From assembly GCA_043381765.1 (NCBI GenBank), contig JBHJMP010001067.1:1-24891 (forward strand): a DNA stretch of 24,891 nucleotides, written 5' to 3'. Below, piece after piece: positions 1 through 14,400 of this stretch (position 1 is the first letter of the stretch; every line of letters starts with the position of its first letter). Below the pieces are notes generated by a model. That model was not told the DNA's origin. It did not search any database and saw nothing but the letters and a program-made list of their open reading frames with translations. The translations under genes and the position numbers were made by a program. This DNA comes from Collodictyon triciliatum (Eukaryota > CRuMs).

Positions 1-100
1 TATCATTATTATCATTATTATCATTATTATCATTATTATCATTATTATCATTATTATCATTATTATCATTATTATCATTATTATCATTATTATCATTATT
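1..100. repeat. 9-bp microsatellite (TATCATTAT)n
   Basis: About eleven near-perfect copies of the unit TATCATTAT fill the left edge of the window and stop 38 bp before the start codon of the ATG1 kinase. The array probably continues to the left of the window. It lies where the 5' UTR or core promoter of that gene should be. Confidence 0.95.
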
Positions 101-137
101 AAAGTACCAAAATATTTTCAATTTTTACCCTTCAAGA

Positions 138-4077
<3,940 letters not shown>

Positions 4078-4187
4078 TCCACACCTCAATTCTGTATCAA
4101 CAACTTTATCTTTGCCCCTCATACATGGTAATGACACATCAGCCAGAAAAACCGTGCGCGCTAACGAAGGAGAAAACAGGGGGGAAA

Positions 4188-4188
<1 letters not shown>

Positions 4189-4262
<74 letters not shown>
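4189..4262. repeat. Dinucleotide microsatellite (TG)37
   Basis: A perfect run of 37 TG dinucleotides sits about 110 bp after the ATG1 stop codon, probably in its 3' UTR or just beyond. Long TG/CA tracts can take up Z-DNA. Here I see only the repeat itself. Confidence 0.98.
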
Positions 4263-4265
<3 letters not shown>

Positions 4266-4337
4266 AGAATGAAAGAAAGAAAGGAAGAAAGAGGAATTGA
4301 CATGCAATTGGTTGGTTCGTTTTCTATATGCCTGCTC

Positions 4338-4352
4338 TATATATATATAAAA
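4338..4352 (+). promoter_or_regulatory. TATA-like box (upstream copy)
   Basis: Alternating TA followed by AAAA lies on the + strand in the convergent spacer, 261 bp after the ATG1 stop codon and about 100 bp before a second TATA-like box. It cannot serve the cullin, which starts near 10.8 kb on the other strand. It may simply be an AT-rich tract. Confidence 0.3.
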
Positions 4353-4436
4353 GGTGTCGGTGGTATGGCGCAATCAATCGCTGTCGTTTGTGCCTTCAGA
4401 CCGTTTTTGCTGCGCGAGACTGGGCAAGACTAACGC

Positions 4437-4445
4437 TATATAAAA
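4437..4445 (+). promoter_or_regulatory. TATA-box candidate TATATAAAA
   Basis: A textbook TATATAAAA lies on the + strand in locally less AT-rich sequence. It is followed about 95 bp later by a consensus splice donor (GTAAGT at 4540). This arrangement is what the 5' end of a short transcript or a cullin-antisense transcript would look like. No ORF of known family follows. Confidence 0.35.
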
Positions 4446-4956
4446 GCCTGAAAGGCTCTTGAAAGAAAAAGAAAACAACGACCGCTATTCAAATTGAATA
4501 TTCACACACGCACATACGCATTCCCTCTCCTTTGTGAAGGTAAGTACATGAGAAAGAATCCTTCCCAAGGAGATGATGAGCGGGTAACAAACGCATCTGA
4601 TGAGCAAGATTAGTGATATGCCGCTCTTTTCAACACCGCGTCGAAGGTTGTTTCAAGTTTGTTGTTTTTCGGGGGGAAAACTCCGCATTTGAGCCTACTT
4701 TGTTCTGACCATCGAGTATCACTCCATCCACTCGCTTCATAGAAGAATCTTTTCACCAGCAGGGAGCAGAAGGGGACGAGAGCGGGTAAGAGTAAGGGAG
4801 GGGAACAGTGTGTGAGAGAGATAGAGAGGGGAAAAAAAAGGTGACAAGCTGGGCCGGTATGATAAAGCCAGTGTGGTGACTCCTTGATATGCATGAAAGG
4901 AATGGACGAGGCAAGAAAAAAAAAGAAGGAACAAAGAAAAAGACAGCATCGCATCA

Positions 4957-7900
4957 TTAGGCCACGTATTGAATCGTTGACGGGGAATCGCTCGGTCGTT
5001 CCAGGTACTCGCGCTCAATCAATCCCTCAATAACTGTCTTTACGAGCTGACGTCCGGGCTCGAAGCGGTTGGCCACTTGCTTCATTACCTAGAGTTGGGT
5101 TAACGTTCTGTTTACACATTGCGATGCTGATTGTGAAAGTCACGAACGATATCTGTGAAAGACAGCATTAAATTCTTGGATATACATGTTGGCTCTTTAT
5201 GTTTTAATCACTTAAAAAGAGGGCTTTAAAGGAGAGAGAGAAAAAAAAAGAAGGCACATTATCATTGGGATATTGAGGGATGATGGAGGAGTATAATGAG
5301 ACAAAGGCGATTTATCTTTATTATTTTTTTTTTTAATGATTGTTTTGGTTTGGTTATTTTAGAACAATTTTTTATTAATATTTTATCACCATTATCGGTT
5401 AATAGTGCATTTTGACAATGTCATACTGTATGGATGAGTAGATTTACCTCTCCAACCAAGTCTTCGAACTGCATTTTCATCCTGCTCTTCATAACGCGGA
5501 CGCAGCAAGCCTTCGAACAGTGATTGTACAATTTGTTGAGAAAAAAATAAGAGATATTTGATATAAAAAATCAGCAAAAAGCCTATCATAACCGCATTAC
5601 CTCCAAAAGCATCTTGCGGTCTCCTTCTACCGTCTTGCGCTCTTTGGTGTCCACAGCTTCTTTTTCCTTTGCCTGGCCAATTTTCAGTTTGATACGTTCG
5701 CTATGAGGGATACATAATAACATAAATGGTCATCCAATAAACTCTGTGCAAATAAAACAAAACAAAACAAAACAAGATAAATTGTAAGGTGTCATATTCG
5801 CAAGAAACCGAAGCAGGTGAAAAAGTCATGAGTCTCACACCTTTTGAAACCGGGGTTTACAGTGTATTCATCAGCTGGGCTGAAGGTTTTTGCATCGGGA
5901 GACTGCGTGTTATAATGCATTGTATTGTTTTATTTAATTGTTTTTTTTTTCGGTAATAACAAAAAAGTTAAGCTTTTACATGATATAAAAGGTAGCTACC
6001 TTGTTTAAAAGTTTCACAGCCATAAGTGGATATATAGAAGCCTTGAAATCTGGGTCTGGCAATCCTGTTTCGCTAAGTATATCAGCCATTGAAATACTTT
6101 GCTTTCCTGATGCCGGGTCAATTTTGTTGAACTTCAAAAGGATTCTGATGGGGAAAAACATGGTGAATAGAAACACACTTAGATAAATAACTGCTTCCAG
6201 ATACGAAATGCCGTTATGTTCACATGAGATGCCAGTTCCCTTATCCGATAATATGACCAAAACAATTTAAAGAGCTAGAAAATTACTTCCTTTTGTCATC
6301 TTCATAAGACCATATATTTTTTAGGTATCTTTCTGGGTTGTCAGCATGTGAATGTTATGAAAGAATTACGCGGCCTGGTAGGTAGAAACATTGATTTCGT
6401 AGGGCTTGTTCATCCCAAGAACCTTGATATCCCCTCGGCCTTGTGCGTGAAGCCATTGAAGCCTTCGGCCGCTGTACTTTTTGTTGTAGAATTGTTTCAT
6501 GACCTCAAGAGCAGAACCAATCTACGCCATCAAGACCAAAATATGTTATTGGATATCACAACTTAGACCGACGATTCGGGCTTTTGAATTCATCTAACAT
6601 ATAAATTGAAAGTCTTTAAACATATACAGTTTGCAATGTAGCGCGTAGTGCTAAGAATTTGAAATATGTTACCTCAACAGGGACATTGAAAACAAACTGT
6701 GGTAGAATAAACGGCCAGGTGTTGGTAGTTAACACGCGAACATTCAAGTCGATCTCTGTTGAACATGGTTATAGTTTTAGAGATTGGACGAATACATTTT
6801 CAATTGAAATATATATATATATATTTAATATGAATGAATAAATAAGAGAGAAAAAACGAAGGAAAAGGAAGAGTTGTCATCATTACGAAGTGATTGTGTG
6901 ATGGGGTCGCTCTTGAATTCGCCATTGAATCCCTCACACACTTCTAAGTCGCTGAACATCCGTTGGAATTTCAATGTGTAATCATACCCACATATTTCCT
7001 ATAAAACATATCATAGATGAGACGAAAACATTTCATTTAATAATGCTGAAAAGCCTTGCTCGACGGAGGAAAATAAAGTTCGAAGAGAGAATTGTGAAAG
7101 CTGTTTAGTCAGCTCAAGGTAGATCGCCATTATTTCATAGTCTTCACATGTATGAGATACTAAAAAAACAAGCTGCCAAGATGTTACCTTAAGTTTGGTA
7201 ATGACATGCTTTTCATGTTCTTCTCCAACACTGTTTTGTTCGATTAGGCGAGTGCTCAAAAAACGGCCATAAGTCAACTGGAAGTGGTCCTTCTCCGTCA
7301 CGTACTTAAAAATAAGGAGCTATACAACAATAATATGATTGTCTATTGTTTTGAAGTATCAAGGATAAAAAAAAAACTAATTACATGTCATAAGGATTGT
7401 ATGACGATACAGTTTTTTTTTCCTCCTTTCGATTTTGTGCAAGATGTATGATGGATATAATTATGTATTGAGTAACAGTGGGGTAGTCAATTTTACACAA
7501 TTATCGAGCCGCTCTGATAATTCACGATCTTCTACTTTGCTCTTTCCTTTCTTCAGTATCTCATCCATGAACTTGGCCAAGGATACAGCAATGTTCGGAA
7601 TTGCATTAAATATTTTTCGGCATGCCTATTTGTTAATTATCGATGTATCATGCATTCATATATTCACTTGCGTTCATAAATTGGCAAAGCAAGGAAAACA
7701 ATACAAAATAGTAGAGGCTCTTCAACGACATATAAGGAATGAAGAAGTAGCTTTAAAGCTGCTTTAAAAGAGCTGTCATGACCAATATACATAATTCTTT
7801 TTTTTAAAAAAAAAATGAATATAATTACCCGATCAAAAGAACTCAAAAAGAGTGAGTCATCATGGAATATCGTCCGAGCAAGGCCTCTGTGTTGTTGATA

Positions 7901-10778
7901 GAAGGCCAGGACGGTGTCCATAATTTGTTGGAATTCCTACAAGAATGCGATTTTTTATAAAAAAAAAAAATACAATCAGGTTTGGTCCAAGAATGACACC
8001 ACGAGAAAAACGCTCCTTTAAACAGTTGATTTTTTCTTCTATCTTTTTCATATACTTTAATTTAATTTTTGGTAAATGTGTTCTTGTTGTATTGTGCTTT
8101 GTGAATAGCTAGACTTTACGACCAAAGGAAAGGGAGTCACCTTGCCCTCTGTGTCGACAGAGCTGACTTGCTTTCCCTGGGATATTATGTAGGCTTCAAA
8201 CATGTTTGCAAAGGGCTGGCACCACTCGACGTTATTTCTCAATAGACGATACACTTTCCCAAGGTCTTTGTTTGAATATAGTTAGAAGGATATAATATCA
8301 TAAAACAATAAGAAAACAACTAATAAAAAGATGGCTTGAATGCATATATCAAAGTTCAATCCCCAAAAAAAAAAAGTGACCCAATTTCCCTCAAAAATCG
8401 TGTGATAATTCAGGCATACATTGGTTATAAAGATAAAGGAGCAAGTATACCACAATACCTTCCATATTTTGAGTTCGAAAGAAATCCTCGCATGATTTGA
8501 TCATTTCGTCCACAAACTTTCCAACAAGCTCTGTTTTTAGGCGCGCTTCCATCTTATACCGTTGAATTTAAATTAATTATTTATGTGTTGCAAGTCCAAA
8601 TAGCATGTACCTGAGCAAGTATACATATTCTCAGAAAAATGAAAGTCTTTTTAATTATGATACATGCCTTTTCAGCGGTAGAATGAAGCAGATATCTGTC
8701 TACACGTTCTCTTTCTTTTTGTAAGAGTCCGTCAATCTAATATGCAATTTGAAGGTTGCATTAATGATTATGGTTATGATTTAAAATTGGTATGTAAGAA
8801 AAGTGAATCTGTAATCATAAAGTTAAGTAAATGTGATACATTTGGAAGCAGTGTATTCTTAAGGGTGTACCTCTGTAATGTAATAGGAGATTCCTTGTGA
8901 CGCGATAGATTGAGTTGCGTATCGACGGAAGAACAATTCTGTAGTGTCAAGGTAGGCGTACTCGAATGACTCGTTATAGACCTTTAGCGGCTTTGCTTCA
9001 AAACGCTTACCAACTTTTGGATTTGCAAATAGAGAATTAATGAGCAATTATCTCAGGTAGGATTATATTACGTTCTCAGACATGAGTTATAGCAATCTTA
9101 CATATAAGAGTTAGCATGCGGTAATTTTTTTTAAAAAAAAAAATAATTAAAACTATAACTGATCGCTTACTTGTGTCAAAAATTAGTGGGCCTTCGAACA
9201 AAAAGTAAATCGAGGCAGTAAATTTGTGGATGGGCTCAAGCTCAGTCATTTCGCCGTTTCTGTCTTTGTTGATTCTTTCGATGGACTCATTGGTGAGCTT
9301 CGTGCTGAGTGGGGAAAAACATTTTGTATGCCAGGAAGTCATCGCAATCTATTAAATCGCCTCATTATTCCATATGATGATAATGATAATTATAATGATG
9401 ATAATAACAATAATAATAGTAATAGTAATAATTTTAAAAAATAATAAATAAATAAAATAAAAATGCATTGAGCTGAACCCCAGAGCTTACAAGAAAAAAG
9501 CACTCATTTGTGGGGAACATTCCGTGTGTCACGATGGCATGGTTCTGGGTTGTGATAGTTTGAATCTTAGAATATCTTGTTAAAGATTAATAAAAGTATG
9601 TAGCGAAGAATGCACAAAACTTAAGATAACGTGACAAGCTTTAGTCATACCACATTCCAACAACATTTGTCAATACATCTGCTTCCATTGTAGAAACGGG
9701 ACCACCCATTCAAGTATTCTTCCAGGGTAGAGAATGAGGCGGAAACCATCTTGAAGTATAGCAAACGTTCAATGATGAGGATAGAGTTTCTGTTAGAAGG
9801 ACCTGAATCAAAATCACATATGGACGCTGGGATAAGATGGTTTTCTTACAAAGAAGGTATTGGAAGCAAGTTCTTCTGTAAGTTCGGTGTAAGCTTTCAC
9901 GAGTTCGCTAATCACTTGCTTCGAATTCTTTTGCTTCAGAATATTTGAAAACAGCCTTGTGCGACCATCAATATTAGATTAATCGGTAGTAATTGGTAAT
10001 AACCCAGTACTTGGTCCCAAACGGGATGATTAATCAATATTATTTTATTATATTATTGTTAAACGTCTTTTTTTTCCTTATTTTTTCCTTTACTAAGCCC
10101 AAAAAAAGTTTTTCTTTATTGGCAATTGCCTAATGAGAAACTCTCCTTTTGGCTGTAAACTTGCTTGCATGTTGGTATATATTGGTCGATCACACAAGGA
10201 TCAAAAGATACGTAGTGATTTTGAAGAGAGAGAGAAAAAAAAATCTAGATCGAGAGTGTTTTCGTCATCGGACAATATGTTTGCTTGGAGATAGAGCAAA
10301 TTAAACTTACGACGTGAGCTCCACAACGTTTTGGGTTTGCATCATTAGGAGAGATCTCAGCATTGGTCCAATTTTCTTCCAATGCGCGGAAAACTTGAGA
10401 TTCTTTACTGGCTGCATTGTGTGGTGGGTTGCTAATGATCGTAAATAAAGCAAACCGTCAGAACAAAAGCTTTAGTAAATATCAGAAAAAGCCAATCGAT
10501 AAATAAATAAAAAGCTCTTGATAATTCTTAGGTTGCGACCACTTTCGCATCCTCTGCCACGAAAAAATAATAAGTAGAAAATAACGAGTGAAATCCTTTC
10601 CTCTTTTTTTTATTTTTTTTATCGCATAAACACAAAGCCTGACGGCCAACCTCTCATTGAGCATCGATCTCACAAGACACAAGACACAAACGCTTCGCCG
10701 TGCAGATACTCTTCGATTCCAACCTGATTGTGTAGAATTCTCTTTTCTTTCTTTGTCTTCGCGATTTTGAGAAGGCAT
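4957..10778 (-). CDS. CUL1: CUL1-type cullin, scaffold of a SCF-like ubiquitin ligase (21 exons)
   Basis: Scaffold of a cullin-RING E3 ligase. Exons in transcript order: 10778-10724, 10431-10311, 9955-9850, 9749-9651, 9565-9491, 9297-9171, 8995-8871, 8736-8668, 8552-8459, 8265-8141, 7936-7829, 7625-7497, 7319-7188, 6998-6887, 6755-6673, 6521-6370, 6144-6000, 5902-5841, 5700-5601, 5510-5448, 5088-4957. Phases agree and give 737 aa, normal for cullins. The C-terminal half is clear: IFKYVTEKDHFQ, then STRLIEQNS (the CUL1-like form), ICGYDYTLKFQRMFSD, RVLTTNTWP, YSGRRLQW, VSTYQAAILLKFN, and the winged-helix tail GLIEREYLER ending in YVA. The neddylation lysine is kept in CVRVMKSR (Lys681). The N-terminal SKP1-binding helices are much less conserved. 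One intron (8553-8667) seems to be GC-AG. The first exon rests only on phase and splice sites; ATG 10417 is the alternative start. CUL1 rather than CUL3 or CUL4 is judged from motif wording. Confidence 0.88.
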
Positions 10779-11426
10779 CCTTGGATTCACTCTCTGAATT
10801 AGTTGGAAAAAAATAAGCTGGGTTCTTTGTTGTTAATAATAAACATGCACAAATCATGGACATCATAAACACAACATTTGATTCCTTCAACATCATTTTA
10901 TTTTATGTATATTTATATACTATTATGTTATTATATATACAGAAATTGAATAGTGACGTGATTGATTTCTTATGTAATAATTATAATGTAAATTCCACAA
11001 TTAATATTATACTCTAGAAAAGTATCCAATTTCGCCGAATTTTCATCGTTGATATTTTTCCCACTGCGACGAAAGAACCCAAGATTTCTGGCGCACTGCC
11101 TGGCATTTTGTTAAATCATCCACTGCGCAGCGCCACAGATACTCGCGTAAATAATACAAACAAAAAACAAAAAACAAAAAACAAAAAAACAAAAAAACAA
11201 AAAACAAAAAAACAAAAAACAAAAAACAAAAAAACAAAAAAACAAAAAAACAAAAAAACAAAAAAACAAAAAAACAAAAAAATTATAATTATTCAACAGC
11301 ATTAGAAACAGTAATACAAAACGAAGCCCACCCAAAGTCATAATTTCGTCTTTAGGCAGCTCATTTTTGCTAGTCTCTGGTGCTCGCTGCTTCTTCGACG
11401 ACCAATCTGTCCGAGCAACATTCGTT
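10779..11426. promoter_or_regulatory. Head-to-head promoter region, cullin / RAD54B
   Basis: These 648 bp separate the starts of two divergently transcribed genes, so both promoters should lie here. The left half is very AT-rich (10900-11030). The right half holds GC-rich patches with GCGC steps near 11090 and 11130, then an A-rich microsatellite. I see no convincing TATA box or named factor site. A minus-strand ORF of 80 codons (10654-10896) overlaps the first cullin exon in another frame and is probably chance. Confidence 0.55.
11161..11280. repeat. Microsatellite (CAAAAAA)n, variable A length
   Basis: About 17 units of C followed by six or seven A run up to 147 bp before the RAD54B start codon, inside the shared promoter region. 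The unit length alternates between 7 and 8 bp, which points to slippage in the A runs. A long A-rich tract here could act as a nucleosome-excluding element; that is inference. Confidence 0.95.
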
Positions 11427-14400
11427 ATGAGACGCAGCCTCGCACCATCTGCCCAGAGAGACCGAAGGAACGGGAATCTTGAGAATATGCCAAACTTTGC
11501 TCCAAAGCTGCTGCTCAGCCCTCCAATTGAGAAACCATGCCTGGCACCAGTTGACCCTGCAAATGAGACCCCACCTCAGAGAGTCGCAGGTTTAAAAAGC
11601 CTCAGTACCAAAACAATTGCTGCTCGGGCAACAGAGACACCAGACTTGAAGGCAAAGACTACGACTTTACCGCCCCCTGCAGTCAAACCTGTGTCTTCAA
11701 TCGAGCGTCCGAAGATTCCGAAAGCAGAAGAGACAAAACAGGCTGCAGCCAGCACAACTGCAACACCTAATCACTTCTACACAGTTTTGTATTGCAAGAT
11801 ATCGACGAAGAAACACAAATCATATAACGTAAGTGTCAAAATGACGACATGATTGGTTGTTTTGTGGTCGCTTTCATGGCAAAATAATATTCTCACCAAA
11901 TAGCTCACAACTAAACCAAACTCATTCTATATAGGATGGTACGTCGAGTCCTGATGACAAATCGATCTCGAAAATAAAATTGCTATCACATCCCAATTAT
12001 TTTTAGTTAGGTCTCTTTTAATCTAGCGCAACTTCCTATAATAGGCGTGTTAGAATGCTCAGATAGGAATAGTGTACTCTACGATATGGATGGAAAAGTA
12101 AGGCTAAATTAAAAATCCGTTTACTATATCATTTACGTGTTATTCTTATTTCAGAAAGGTATTGAGCGCGTATCATTTTCTCCTTTATCAGATCATTGGA
12201 AAACAATTGGGCAAGACCGATAAGCTGAAAGAAGGACAAACATGGAAGGTCTCTAGCTATGAGTGCGAGGTAGCTTGAAAACACACACTTTCGCTTCTCT
12301 CCCTATTATTATTTACTTGAATCAATACCCTATCATTAACGAGACTAGACAATACCATATCAGCACATTATATCCACTATGCAGTATATTATTAGTACAA
12401 TATCCTTAATACTCTACAAGGTCGCCCATGTCGTAAGCCAGGAGGAATTCTCGTCAGGACGAGTTTTCATAAACAAAGGAAAGATAGGTTCTTTTTTCTT
12501 TCATTTTCGATTTGGATTACGCTAGTGTTACTTTGTTGCATACATTTCCATGTGCTTTTTGTTCCTTTTTTGTGAGCCATGCTCGTCCCCTTTAAGAGAA
12601 CGATATCAACTAGTCAAGGAGACGCCTAAAGCATCCACAACAAGCTCCCTTTCAAAGATGCAATTCAAAAGTGTTGGGAGAGACAGGTCGGATGGTGGAG
12701 AAATCGTACAAAAGATTGAGCCTAAACACGACCCGAATGCACCTGGTGCTATCGTGCTAAATAGAGGGCATCATGAATTCGATGGAAGGTAAGTTTTTGT
12801 TAAGTTGGACATATTCTGATTCCATACTAGAATAGTATAATAAAGTATGTTGGGATTCTTATGCATGGCTTTATGCACTGTTAACACGATCGGCATCATC
12901 AAGGGGGAACCAGATTGTTTCGGTTGTGGTGGATCCTTACATTTCATCTCATTTGCGACCACATCAAATTGAAGGAGTGCAATTTATGTACGACTGTATT
13001 ACAGGAAATAAGGTGGCTACTATAATTGATATATTTTCTTTTGATGCCTAGGTATGTCTTACAATTTCTCGCAATAAAATTTGAGTGATATCTCAAATCA
13101 TAGGCTACTTCTGGCCGAGGATGTATCCTTGCTGATGAAATGGGATTGGGGTAAATGATTCATAAATACGTATATTTATAGCAAGAAATATATTATGAAC
13201 GATTATGATTGCCTGAATTCCAACCAAATATCAGAAAGAGTCTTCAATCAATATCGATTCTATGGACACTGCTGCGCCAGAGGTTTGATATTGGTGGTTA
13301 TCCACAGAATTCCGACAATCCGAAACTAAGTTACTTTAAATCCAGTTCAGCAGGAGGATGCTTCGTCAAAAAGGCCATCGTTGTGTGTCCATCTTCACTC
13401 ATAAATGTTTGTTTAAGCTCGCCACATTTTTATAATATGCTTATTATTATTCTATTATTTGCAAAAAAAGTAAATTAAGCAATAATAGTATGAGTTCAAT
13501 CCTTGAAAAAATCATAATTTTAGAACTGGGGGAATGAAATCAAGAAGTGGTTAGGTCCAGAAAGAATCAAGGCTTGTAAATTAATACCGTACACTATGAA
13601 TATTGTTGGTTTAATAGACTTAATTCATTGAAATGCAATTCTTATATTAATTTCTTTCATACAGCCGATATTGATATTATCCAACGAAAAAGCAAATGAT
13701 ACCCATGTGAAAGATTTCATAAAGTCGCCGATAAAACCCCTTATCATCATTTCGTATGAAATGCTCCGAAAATATGAAGATGACTTGAAATCCGTTCAAA
13801 ACTGCCTCATGATATGCGATGAGGTTCTTAATTATCTCGAAAATGAAATCCCATATCTCAGTCAAAATTTCTCAGAGGGCTTCATTAATTATTTCCTTAA
13901 CCGCACCAAAGGGTCATCGTTTAAAAAACGCGTATGGGAATAAGACCATCCAATCCCTTAATGCCATCAACACCCACTACAGAATAATCCTTACTGGGTA
14001 AGAAATAGCCACGTTCGTATCTTTCCTCATGCAGTCATCTGTGCAAAAATCTGTCTGTCTATATTTCGCTTGTCTGAGTATATTCTTATCACTCCTTTCA
14101 TTGAACCTGCATTGAAGAAAAGTCGATTTATTCAACTGTAACTCTATTAGAACACCAGTACAGAATGATCTAGAAGAATTTTACGCGATGGTAAGGGTTC
14201 CAATCACTATCTCAACTTCATCGAAGCAGTATTTTTCATAATCAAACGCTTTCTATGACTCATATATCTACGATAATGCCTGAAAAGGTTAACTTTGTCA
14301 ATCCTGGGGCACTCGGCGCCCTTGCTGGCTTTAAGCGAATTTTTGCAGATGCTATTGTCAAAGGTAGAGACCCAAACAATTCATTCGCCGAACAAGAGCT

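Larger units (their letters stand above)
4078..4956. other. Convergent intergenic spacer, ATG1 / cullin
   Basis: This 879-bp stretch lies between the stop codons of two convergent genes. It holds a TG microsatellite, two TATA-like boxes on the + strand and a consensus splice donor (GTAAGT) at 4540-4545. It also holds purine-rich blocks near 4790-4835 and 4905-4945. No protein-coding ORF of recognisable family is present. The two long minus-strand open frames at 4610-5018 overlap each other and the cullin 3' end, have no family likeness, and look like chance. Confidence 0.7.

Noticed and set aside
4437-4470. Small hairpin AGCCT-GAA-AGGCT just after the TATA candidate.
   Set aside because: A five-base stem with a three-base loop is too small to call a terminator or an RNA gene.
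4610-5018. Two overlapping minus-strand ORFs of 93 and 115 codons after the cullin stop codon.
   Set aside because: Composition follows the purine-rich + strand spacer (Ser/Leu/Phe-rich frames). There is no family likeness, and one overlaps the cullin last exon in another frame.
10654-10896. Minus-strand 80-codon ORF with a signal-peptide-like start.
   Set aside because: It overlaps the proposed first cullin exon in another frame, has no downstream splice partner and lies in a promoter region. Chance is more likely.
11043-11341. Poly-Phe/Leu and poly-Lys/Gln ORFs on both strands.
   Set aside because: They are translations of the CAAAAAA microsatellite.
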